From positions 28,388,875-28,452,874 of the forward strand of contig OZ024895.1 of NCBI GenBank assembly GCA_964017195.1: DNA of 64,000 nucleotides, written 5' to 3'. Within the stretch, counting starts at the first letter, position 1, and each line of letters begins with the position of its first letter. A program made the translations under genes and the position numbers. Origin of the DNA: Siderastrea radians. Taxonomy: Eukaryota > Cnidaria > Anthozoa > Scleractinia > Rhizangiidae. Below, piece by piece: positions 42,989-55,100 of the stretch. The notes below the pieces were generated by a model. It was not told where the DNA came from and did no database searches. It saw only the letters and a list, made by a program, of their open reading frames with translations.

Positions 42989-43068
42989 GCGACCATAGAG
43001 GAGATGGCCCTGGGAACGAGCGATGCTTTTTTTGGCGACCATAGAGGAGATGGCCCTGGGAACGAGCG
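42989..43068 (+). promoter_or_regulatory. Duplicated 34-bp segment in U2AF1 leader/promoter, with upstream ORFs
   Basis: The 34-bp segment starting GCGACCATAGAGGAGATGG is repeated at 42,989-43,022 and 43,035-43,068. If transcribed, each copy's ATG opens a short uORF (43,004-43,072 and 43,050-43,103), both closing before the U2AF1 start at 43,122. The transcription start is unknown. Confidence 0.5.
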
Positions 43069-43121
43069 GTAACATGACGCAGCTCGCTAGAAACCCTGGG
43101 TAATCTGTACTCGAAGACAGC

Positions 43122-43165
43122 ATGGCGGAGTATCTAGCGTCCATCTTTGGAACAGAGAAAGACAA
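43122..43165 (+). CDS. U2AF1: U2AF1 exon 1
   Basis: Encodes [14 protein letters not shown] plus two bases of Lys, identical to the human N-terminus. Donor GTAAGT. Confidence 0.97.
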
Positions 43166-46100
43166 GTAAGTGTATTCTGGATGAATTGTTATCGCTTGGG
43201 CGATTTTAAAAGGAGGTCGTGTTATTTTCCTAAAACGAACTTGCCATTATTTTGTTTACTACGTCTAAATGGATCCAAAATTCTAAAAGGCGTTATAAAA
43301 TATGGCTGCAAAATGTCAGAAGTTTATCTTAGATCTATTAAAACGTGAGATTATGAAGCCTTCTCGATTCGGTCTCTATCAGTATTTCATAAAATTAGAT
43401 GGCGAATGTCAAATGAAATTGTGGTTAGGTGCATGGAAGTGTAAGTTTTAATGCCAAATTTGATGACCCAGTGACGTCAACGATTCATTTATATCATCCC
43501 TTGACCATATGAAGAACTTGCTTTATTACCTTGCAAAAATTTACGCTAGCACAAAATAATGTAGGTACGTTTATGGATTTCATCGTTTGTTGTTATAAGC
43601 AATGTCTTGTGAGTAAAATCTCTGATAGAATATCTGCAAACCGATCGGCTCTTCTAACCATATTGAATGAAACAGCAAGCTGTTCATCAACCGACTGTTT
43701 ATTCTGGAAAAGGTTAATGAATTTTCCATCTGCTTAGGGTTAATTGCTCGTTCTACTTCAAAATTGGTGCTTGTCGCCATGGAGAAAGATGCTCAAGACT
43801 TCATAACAAGCCCACCTTTAGTCAAGTGAGTAACTTAACAAATAGACCTTTTGATGGTAACATCTGCCATCTTGAGAAAAGGGCAAACAGGATGCAAATA
43901 CAGTGTTTGTACGAACCGAGAGAAAACAAAAAAACAAAAAGCCAGTGTCAAATATTTTCAGTAATACAAGAAATCTTCACAAAATATGAACTGGAAACTT
44001 GAGATACAAAGTTAAAAATTATTCCCTTGAAATTTGATGGGTGAAGCTGCACTAGGAAGGACTTAATCGCATTTGAGGAGTGTAGCTTAACTTAAAAGGC
44101 TAAATCACATTTTTAGAGTTTTCATACATTTGTGTTAAAAACCTAGTCAAAGTCCACGGGAAGAGTTCACAGACAAATGATTTGAAAATTGAAAATGTGA
44201 TTATTTGCTTAAGGTGCAGTCTTGACATCACATTTAATTTGTTTTTTGTTATTGTTGTTGTTGTTGCTTTTTATTTCTTTTCCCTTTCAAGGGTCTATTT
44301 GTTCCATCCGTTTCTATACCACAAGGGTTCTTGTTTCAGTGTAAAATTTGACTTGGTTTAAGCTGGACAGAGCGTCTTATAAAAAGAATACTGTATCCAA
44401 AAGAGTAGCATAGCTTTCACAGAAGCAAAGACAATAATTAAAAATTGTCTTTTAATTATAGTTTTTATGGTGGTAGCATTTTTTAAGATGGGCCTGTAGG
44501 ACACCATCTTCTTGCAATATGGAATTTTCGTCTTAGTAGGTTGTTCAAGGTCACTGAATGTTTGATTGGCATGTTCATGATATATGGGGGTGAGCCGGGA
44601 CGGAAGAGGGCTGATGTTTTGACCGTGGTTTTCTTGGGGGCAGGGCTAGGTTAATACAATGCCTCAACCATGCTTATATTTGGGAGGTTTTAGGAGACAC
44701 TAGAAAGAGTTTTTCAGTTGATCAAAATTACATGCTTTAAAAATGGTGGCCCACAGGACTGTTATATGCAACAATTTTTAAGAGGGTTTTGGACATTATG
44801 TGGAACGAAATATGCCATTTAAAAAGTGAAAACAAGTGGGAAAGCTCTGGAAAGTTTGATTCAAATGGACTGGACATTGAAGGGCACAAAGCTTCTCAGA
44901 GGAATGAATTGATTGTTTCAAGATGGGATATTTCTTTTTCCTCAAAGAGATAGGCTTGTCTTAATGTCGGCAACTGATAAATGAGGCATATATTTCTGGC
45001 CTTGGAGTTCTTTAGGCTTTTTGTAGCCTTTTCTGGGTAAAACTGGAAACATGTCAAACTATGAGTTTGTTTGTTGTGACCATCTATTTGAAACATCTGT
45101 CACTGTTCTCATTCAGAATGTGCCATTTCATACATTTGAAATCTAGCTCATATAAAGAGGGAGAAAAAACGCTAGAATCTACACTAGGTTAATTTTGTCT
45201 AATCAAAACATTTAGCGGTGAAAACAAACTTAGTCTTCAATAAAATGCATTTGAGTTAATTTACAAGAGAAACCTCAAACCCGGGACATTTAGATCAGCT
45301 TTTGACAAGTAGTCATGCAAATATACAGGTAACACAATTAATTTTTATAAAATGCATACCACTTATCACTGCCTTGCAAAATACTGAAAGTGCGAGGGCT
45401 GGAGGAGAATTCAAAGGTTTAATTCTAGCAATCGACAGTTTGGTATGAAATGTGATTTTTTGGGTTTTCATTTTTGCGATATGTTTTTTTTCCTTTTTTG
45501 CAATTTCCGAAACAGATCAGGCAAAATTTATTTATATTTGATACCAAATAGAAAAAATCTGTGAATCTAGGTGCCCACAACTGTATAACTCCAGCTTGTG
45601 AGGGCCCCTTCTTGATAGACCTTGGGTTTTCTTGTTACTACTGTGTAGTAGCCTGCTGTTTGTATTGTTGCTGTAAAAAGTATACATCTAAGGCCTGTTT
45701 CAAACATCGTGCGACTGCCATGCCGAACTCAATTCATAAATTATAAATACATTACCAGTCATCAGAATACAATTTAAAAGTTGGCTAAACCGGCATTTTG
45801 GATTTATTCCTACAGCCGCCAGTCAGTGTTTTGTTTTTGGCAACAGCTGTTTTATTCGACTGAAGTAAATTCAACGTCTGAAACCAAGTGGTACGACAGT
45901 CGTGCTACAGTCGAGCCAGCTTAGCACGGCAGTAGAACGACCTTTGAAACAGGCCTAACTTTGATTAAAGTCAGCAACACACTAGGCAAAATCATGTGTT
46001 TGTCGGGCGTATTTTTGATTGCCAGCAAAAAATTGCCCAGTGTACCTGTTCCTGCAACAGCTATTTTTCCACAGATTTTGATCTCGGCCGAGAGCGATTA

Positions 46101-49100
46101 AAAATCGCCAGTATCTGACATGTCAGATATAAACGATTAAAATGCTCCACAATTCTGTAAAAATCACCAGCAATCGCCTGGTGTGTCCGCTCCCACTAAA
46201 ATGGTCAGTGATTGCTGATGATCACCTCGCCTGGTGTGTCACTCATTTAATATGAGGGGCTCTTTTCAGCAATCTTGATGTTTTGTGTGAGTCAAATTTG
46301 AAACTTGGAAAAATTTTAAGGTGGTCTCTTTTTTCAAGCTTCATGCGGGTAGAGTGGGTATCCTTTTTTATTCACAAATGAAGTTCTCAAAATAAGTTTT
46401 TTCTACAGTCCTTGTAATTGTAATCATGTAATTTATAATATGTGGTAAAATAAATAAATAAACAAATAAAATAAACAAATATGAATTTCCTTTTAAAGGG
46501 GCATAGTCACGCTGTTAGTTCACTTTAAAAATCCAAAATATGTCCTCACATCAATGAATGCCCACAAATAATGGTCTAGTTTTGTTACTAAAGATTGTAT
46601 TACTTCACTGAAACTATTTTTTGTCGTCTGTTGCTACGGATGGCAGGGATGGAAATGGATTGCAACTTGAAAAAATTAGGCTAAACTTTTCAAAATCTTC
46701 AAGTGTGTTGACATTAAATCAACATTAAATGGTCATGGATTGTTTTCTCTTAATGAAATTAAGTTAATCTGTTCCTTTAAATGTTCAAACACAATGATGG
46801 GCATGGATAAAGTTAGCTACCGATAATTTTAGCACAGTTTTGACCAAAAATCTACGAAATACTCGTGACTATGCCCCTTTAAAGATCGAATTTTCGTTTG
46901 TTTTCAGACTATTTTACTACAGAACATGTATCAGAACCCACAGAGTGCAGCACAGGTTGCTGATGGAACAAGTGAGTTTTATAGTTAAAAACAGTTTCTG
47001 GAATCCTCTGAAAACTTTTGTAATTGACCACTTGTAATTAACCTTTTCACTCCTAAAGTGGCCAAAGCAAAAAAATCACCAAAAATTCCAAATTTTGTTT
47101 GGTGAAATCGTAAAAAGTAAATAGACCCATGCAAAAGTTCTGCCAGCAAGGTTTCATTTGAATGGTAGTTAACACGATAGGATTTTGTCAAATCATCTCA
47201 CCATAACTTGTCAAATCATCTCACCATAACTTGGGCTAAGATTAAGAGGATTAAATCCAGTGCAATTTCTAATTTTCATGTCAAATTTGGAATTTGAAAG
47301 TGAATAAACAAACACAGTAATTGTACCATTAGTTTCCACTCAAACAAGGCCTGTATTTGTCAGTTTTAGAAGAAGTCAGGTACCAGGCGTGCGTTTCTCA
47401 AAAGCCCCGAAACTTTGTCAGGTCGATTTCGGGTACAATAATACACACTGCATCTTGTAAAAAAGAAGTTCCTAAGCATGAAACTTTGCTATAAGCTAAA
47501 TATTTCTTATCTTCGAGATGCCTAAAACAGGGTTCGTGCGGGTCCTGGAAATCCGGGAAAGTCCTGGAATTTTATTCTGGCATTTTCCAGGACTGGAAAG
47601 TCCTGGAAAATTAATGCAGGTTCTGGAAAGTCCTGGAAATCTATAAACTCTTATAATAAAGTTTTCTTTTAAAACAATTTTTTGCAGTATTATTTTTGGA
47701 TTTCTATTTTGTAAGGGATAATTGTTTCAATTATTGTGGATTTGGGAGTCTTGGAAAAATCTATCTGGGTCTTGAAAAAGTCATGGAAAAGTCATGGAAA
47801 ATTGTTTCTGAAAAAGGGTACGAACCCTGTAAAATAACAGCTTTGTATCCTAGAATGAGCTCTTCACATTTTTACAAATTGCTCTTCAGGGTCCAAAACT
47901 TTTCGGGGCTTTTGCAAAACACACGCCAGGTAACAATTTCCACTTGAATGTTGAAGTTTGATTTAACCAATTCTGGATTGAATCAATAAACTTTATTGAG
48001 CCAGTTGTTGGCTCTTCATAGAATACTCAGACTCCATTCCAGCTTGAAGCTTTTCTAAAATTCCCACTGAATGAATGTACAATGTAATCCCCCCATCCCT
48101 CCTATCCTCTGCTTATAAGCTCAATAGCTTATGGGTACACCAGTTTGGTCATACCCTCCTCCAGATGTAAAAAATGGAGTCTTACACTATGAAAATGTGT
48201 GAAAATGGATATGTGTATGGGTGAGAACAGAGATTTTCATCAAATCTGATGCCTTGATGTTACAGTGAAGACAACAGGTAAAAATGCATTGAAAGTTATC
48301 CGTTTTTAAACGAAAATGCAATGGTGATACGAAAAAGCTCACGTAAACAAAAATATTTGGCTTGGCTTTTGGGCCTTTGAAAATGGAAACTGTTGAAGAA
48401 GCATTTATGTAAATGGCGCCTAAAGGCAATTTTTGAAATAAAGTTACACTGAATTGTCTAACATGACAACTCACTACCAGAATATTTCAAAACCAAAAAA
48501 CCAAAAAACCCTTACCTAGCTGTACAATCTTAGTTTCTTAGACATGTAACAGGGATTTTACCCTCTGTTGAGTCTTTTTATTGTATTGAAACCAAACTTG
48601 TCACAGGTTCTGCTGCAGTTACTGCCAACTGGAAGTAATTGTCTGAATTTTCATGTTGTTTTTACTGTTTTCTTTTTTTTCTCACAGGTAGTGCAATCTC
48701 TGATGTAGAAGCACAGGAGCATTATGACAGATTTTTTGAGGTTTGTGTTATAATTTCTGATAATGTAAGGGACAATGTCACACCTTGAAACTGCACGTTG
48801 GATGCAATAAAATCAATATGGTTTTTCTTCTTAGTAATTTGTTTGAAACAGTACTCAAGCGCTCAAGAGATCACATACACCTGTACAAATGCTACACAGG
48901 GTGACACACCATATTTGATAATTATCACAACTGATCACGTTTTACTCTTGGTTGTTTTGTATCGTGTCAATAAATTTTTGAAAATTATTAGAATACAGGC
49001 CCCAGTTGTTCAAAAATTGGATAAATCTCTATCCAGTGGATAACACAATTGGTTTCCCTAACACTTATCCACTGGATAGTGATTTATCCGGTGGATAGCG

Positions 49101-52100
49101 CTACCCAACTTTTGAACAACTGTGGCCAGTTGTATAATTAGGCTTTTCTGTGATGGTAAAGAAATCCCAGTTTTAAAAAACAAAACCTGCTACATTTTGG
49201 CCAACACAAACAAAAACACAAACAGCATGATTCCAGGCATTACCCAAAATTTTTCATGACACAAAAGACTGCTAGTGCAACCAGATATTTCATAACGTTT
49301 TGGGAAGTAAAAAAGCCATTATTTCAAAAACAATGAACAAGCTGCCCAAGAGCTTCCTCAGAAAGATACGGTGATCTCCGTATAAACTCGGGCAAAATTG
49401 TGGAGTCAAACTAGAAAAGAGGAAAATCCTGTAAGCTTATGGCTTGATTTGCAGTGTTTTCTAATGCTGAAACGTGTTGGCCTGAGAAGATACTTTGTCC
49501 TCCTTGACTTTCACTGCTAGAGAAAGACATCTAAACTATACAACTCCCAAATTAAAAATTAAAATAACCAAAACAAAATCAAGACAAACAGATATTCATA
49601 ATCTAGTATTGTGACAAATCTTGGAAACTGTGGTCAACAAATTCTGTGCGATCACGTGGATTGTGCCCACTTTGACAGAGATGGCACAAAACTCGACAAA
49701 CAGGAGACAAACTTTTTTCAGGACCAGTAGTTTGTGCTGTGCATGTGCATGTTTATTTGAGGTAGCTTAGTCAAAGGAAATTACATTTAGGTGGATGATG
49801 TGTTAAAAAAATTTTTTTATTTATTTGTATAGGATGTTTTCCTGGAGCTGGAGGAGAAGGTAATGTTATTACTTAACTGCATTTTCTAACTACACTAACA
49901 ATTTAAAAATTTGCACTGTACATTGTACATTTGAGTGATAATTTATACACAGGAGTGTTGGATTTGTTTATTGAACTTCTTAATACACATACTTTGTACC
50001 ACTTGTCTTTTCCCTCCACCTTCTTGTAAGTTTTTCTTCTACATTCGTTTCAAATATTCAATAATATGAAAAGATCATATTAAACCTGCAGAAAAGAGAT
50101 TTTAAATGAATAGAAGATCACCCCAGATCATCACCAGTGGTGCACCAGTATCACAGAGTTAATGGGTTTGAATCCCACGCAAGCCTATGCAACTGCAAAA
50201 GTTGCCTACATAACTCCGATGATCTTCTGTTCATTTAAAACACATTCATTTTTCTCAACACATCTGATACATTAATGCACACAAACAGAGATGCTTCTTT
50301 ACTCATTTGTTAGTGACCTTTTGTTTTCATTATAGTATGGTGAAATTGAAGAAATGAATGTGTGCGACAATCTTGGAGACCACCTGGTCGGCAATGTCTA
50401 TGTTAAATTTCGCTATGAGGAAGATGCAGAAAAAGCTGTCAAGGACCTTGACAATCGCTGGTATAATGGTGAGGCGCCAATTCTGTTTTTGTTCTTTATT
50501 TAGGTAGTTGGATCGCTATTAATGCGTTCATTTTGAATAAAAATTGCTCAAAATGAAAAAAACCTGTTGAAGTAAAAATATATCAGATCGATACCTCTAA
50601 AGTTACGCTTCAAAAACTTAGATGTCTGTGGTGACAAATCCCATTTGAATTGCAGGCTCAAAAATTTTAGTTTGTCGTTTTACGGCTTTATCTTAAAAGT
50701 CAGATTGAAAAGAAATGTAGCAATTTATTTGTATACAGAAAAGGAAGAAACTCACGGGAGCCCGGACATGAAGCCCGCTTCTTTCTTCAGATATCATGTT
50801 TTAAAGAAAAAAACATGAGTCATCACTTTAAGCCACCGTAATATTGAGTATGACTCCGCGCTACCGTGAAAAGTTTATTTCGCCTCACAAGAAAAACCGG
50901 CGCAAATTTCAAGCAGATATGATAAATCTACGTCTTTAATCTTTAACCATCCCACCCACCTTTTTTACTTAAAAAAATGCAGTTTTTTTCCATTAAAGCG
51001 GTTTTTCAAGTGCTGTGTTGCCAAATGCCACTAAACTTTGCTACAAAAGCATTTTCTTACACTTTAGCTAGATTTTGAGTGAGCTTCTGTTGTAAATTAT
51101 ACAATATTTTGCTTTCACACATGTGCATAAGCCAAAATTTGCGGATTCATTTCCAATTTTTTTCTCGCTTCTTTTGCTTTCCTTTTTCTCTCCCTTTCTT
51201 TTCTCTTTATCTTCTACCCTTTATCCCCTTTCTATCCACAGGAAAAGTTTTGGCCTCAGCCCTTCTAAAAACCTGGAAATCGAACATTGATCAACCAGGT
51301 GACTTGGCCTATTTTACCACCATCTTTGCACCCAAAATTGGACATGTTTTTTCTGGTATAGCTCCGCCAGAATTTGGTCGATATTCAAAATGGACACATG
51401 CATGGATGGATCTGTCCTTGCTGTGTTAACTGCTTATCAAAACAATCTGATGACGTAAAAAATGATGACGTCACAAGTGGTTCAATGTCTCTGGGTCGAA
51501 AACGACCCAAAAATACGACTCTTTCTTGGTGGATTTTAAGGTCTAGGAAAGGCCAAAGATTTTAAAGAGTGGTCAACAACTGCTTTTAGAAATGTAATGC
51601 GAAAGTATTTCACGGTCCTTTAGTGGAATTTTGCCCGCAATGCTCACTTAATGATCACATGTTCGAATTTGAGTGAACGTAACATAACTGTCAACACGCG
51701 ATCATATCGTTTCAAATTTCACAAATCGAAGGAAAATAACACGCATAACAACCAACTTTATCCTTCATTTTCTCTGCTCCTAATAGGAATAAAGCTCTCA
51801 TCTTTTGCAGTTTTGTTAAACTTTGTATTATCTTTCAAGTAATCGAACTTTTGGATAGGGTTTATTTTTCACCTTCAACCAGTTCAAATACCTTAATACA
51901 TTCACTGCTAATTTGCAACTGGGGACCTTTAGAGGCAGTAGTCACAATTCCTATTTTTTTCCATTTGGGGGCTTGCTGTTTTGCCATTCTTCCAGTTTGG
52001 TGGTTATCAGGGGTGTACCTACCTGTACGCACGTACACATGTGCATACCCGAAAAATTGTCGAAGGTTAAAAGAAAGAGGCAAAACAAAACAGCAGAAAT

Positions 52101-55100
52101 ATAAAACAGATGGGAAATAAACGATGGTTGAAACAAGCACAATTGTTGCATCAACTTCCCCTATTTCATTGAAATATTAATTTTTCAAAACAAAAGCCAC
52201 CCTTTCTACGCAAATTCCAGAGAATCCACGAGATTGGTGGAATCAATATTGACACTAGTTATTTAGTGTAGGCAAAAGGGGGAAATTAGGGGGCTGAGAA
52301 TGACTAAGGCCCGGTTCAGATGCGAAACTTTTCAGCAGCCGGTCTTAATTCGAATTTAGGCTTCCCAAATTAGATTATAGATAGTAAGATTTTCAACGTC
52401 TATTATTCATCCGTTTTAAGGATCACCATTTCTCTGCATGATTGGTTTTGTTGTTCACGAAATGAAAGAGAAATTTTCTCACTGAGAAGCCATGATGGAC
52501 TGGAGATGGCAGCTCTTCTGTATCAACGCTGTTTATTGCCATATGTTTGAAAGGGAGAATTATGAAAGCTATTATTTCAACCGTACTCGCACAAAGACTA
52601 ACAAGCATAATTATATGATCAAGGAGGCTGCTGGTTATGGCGAGGGAAAAAGAGCAAAATCTCCTCTTTTTTTTCAAAACAGCACTATGTCGCAGGTTTG
52701 AGCCTCTGATGTATTTTACCTTTTGGATAATACCAAGTGTCGGAGTCTTCACTTTTATTAAACTTGTGTTTGAAACTCAAGTGGCAAAACTGTGGCAACG
52801 AGGCGTAATGGGTCCAGGGAAAAAATGTCTCGGGCCCTTTTTAAATCGTGGATGCAGTTTTTTGACCCTATTGTAGATTTTGAGAAAGGTCCTGTGAAGC
52901 CAGGTGTAATGACATCCATATAACAAAACTTTTAAAACTTAGTGGCAAACAGAATCGTTCATTCCAAGCAAAATTAAAAATAAAATTCTGATCTGTGTGC
53001 TGTAAAAATAAAAAAATGACACAATAGCATGGACTATCAATTTGGAAGAGAGCTTTGATAAGATTCAAGGAGCAACAGCTGTGTGATTTTCATAAACTAT
53101 AGTCCATAAAATAACTGAAAATTTACACTACCGTGTTAGAAGGATATTAATTGTAGACACATTTCCAGCCTCTAGCGAAGACCTAAATTTAAATTGTCCT
53201 GGGGGGAGCAGTGCCTTCTTACCCTCCTAGTATGCTCATGACCTAGTTGTCATTCCATCCATGGAAAATTGTGCGTACCTCTGCAAAAATCCTGGCTATG
53301 CCCCTGGTTATGTTGGTCTCTTACCCTAGAGTCTGTGCTTACTTGTTGGTGACTGTGCCTCTAAAAGTTAAATATGTGACAACCCTGCCTTGTAAACTAC
53401 ACATACATAGTTATTGCTAAGAGCAAAATTAATTGTAGGTGCACATACGTTAAACCTAATAGTGAGAGTACATTTATTGCATATGGAGACGTTTTTCACA
53501 ATATTTTACCAATACTTATTGGTTTTCTCCGTTTTCTTCCATAAGGCCAACCCATCTATGCTGAACTTTCACCAGTGACAGATTTCAGGTAAAAGTTCTC
53601 TTACTTTGGAAGCTGTTTTGGTTATTATAACAGGGCTTTCACTAATTTGTGAAGTGGCTGGGAAAATGGAAAAAGTAGTGGGAAAAAACAATTGTGTCAG
53701 TAGCAATGCCTTGTTTGTTTATCATAGTTGACAGGACTCAAAGTTGTAGGAGCAGTAGAAAATCTCCTTTCCCTGCCTTAATTGATGTTATAAGGAGCTA
53801 ACTGATTCAACTGGTGTAAAGTTAAAAACAATGAGTGCAATCTGTGTCTATCAAGTTTGTGTCACCAAATTCATTGTTCATGTACATGTACAGTACAGTA
53901 CAGTACTGGTCAAATGTAAGTTGACAGTCTCGGCTTGATCCTCTAAACTTGATTCTCACATCTCGAATGTCGAGACGTTTGAGTTTCGAGACGCAAGAAC
54001 TGAGGTTCAAGAATCGAGTATCAAGAATCGAGAAACATGGAGTTTTCTAATATGCAAACTCGAAAAGAACTTCGAGAAAACGATATATTTCTCGAAGGAT
54101 GAATAATAGCTGTTCGCATGCCGAGCTTAAGGGTTTAAAACATCGACTCTCAGCGCATACAATATCAACTTGCGTATACGCAGGAAGCAAACGAACGAAC
54201 GATGGCAATATATCCGGATATCTATAAGTCTTAAAATTCAGTAAATTGAGTCTGCTTGGTATTTGCGAATATGCCTCAAGTTCCCTTAACATATATACTG
54301 ACAGAAATCCATTTTCAAAAGATGGTGAACGTTTAAAAGCGACTAAAGAACCTCACTGTACTGTTGTTATCACACAGACAACAGCGTGTGCATGGCCTGG
54401 ATACACGTTCACCTATCAAAGCCCATCGCAGTTCAATCTTTAGTTTTCGCAAAAAGGTACAGATCTATATGTTAAAATTGCGTGTATCTTTGCGGATGGA
54501 AACCTATCTTTGGAAGTTAGTGAACGAACCGGCGAAACTTTGAGCGAATGCAAATTTACAAATCTGTCAAGCCGCGAAGCCCTTTTGCCATGCACGTGAA
54601 GCCGCATTTGTTTATTTGCCGAACTACACGAATAATACACAGAACTTGTCATAAAAAGAAACTTTTGTGAATGAAACTGATATAAAATATCACAGTTTCG
54701 AAGTCTGATACACATTGTCATGTCTTCAGCGATAAATAAGAAGTGATTTATTTTTTACCTGTGCACGTAAATTTGCATACCGTATTTTCTCGATTAAACT
54801 CCGGACCCCGAGTAAAGGCTGGGTTCAAATAAAATGCCGGGTCTACAGGGCCGAGTTTAAAATAAACGCCCCCAGCGTTTATTCGGGGTCCTGGCATTTA
54901 TTCGAGATGGGTATACTAAGTCAGGATTACTACATACTACACACTAGTATTCAAAGCAAACTACCTTTTACAAAGTACTTCTAACTATAACAGGTGAAAC
55001 AAACGACGCATAAGGTAATGTGTCAATCTCTTTTAAATTATGGTAACTTACAACCAAGCAAGGATCACCTCAAGGTTCTCTCCAGCGTATCAAGCGGTTC

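Noticed and set aside
50130..50220. Possible tRNA-derived SINE (GGTTTGAATCC)
   Set aside because: Only a one-mismatch B box. No convincing A box, cloverleaf or poly(A) tail.
51079..51429. 116-codon frame in the large U2AF1 intron
   Set aside because: Begins in a T/C-rich tract. No homology recognised and no flanking splice sites in phase with the gene.
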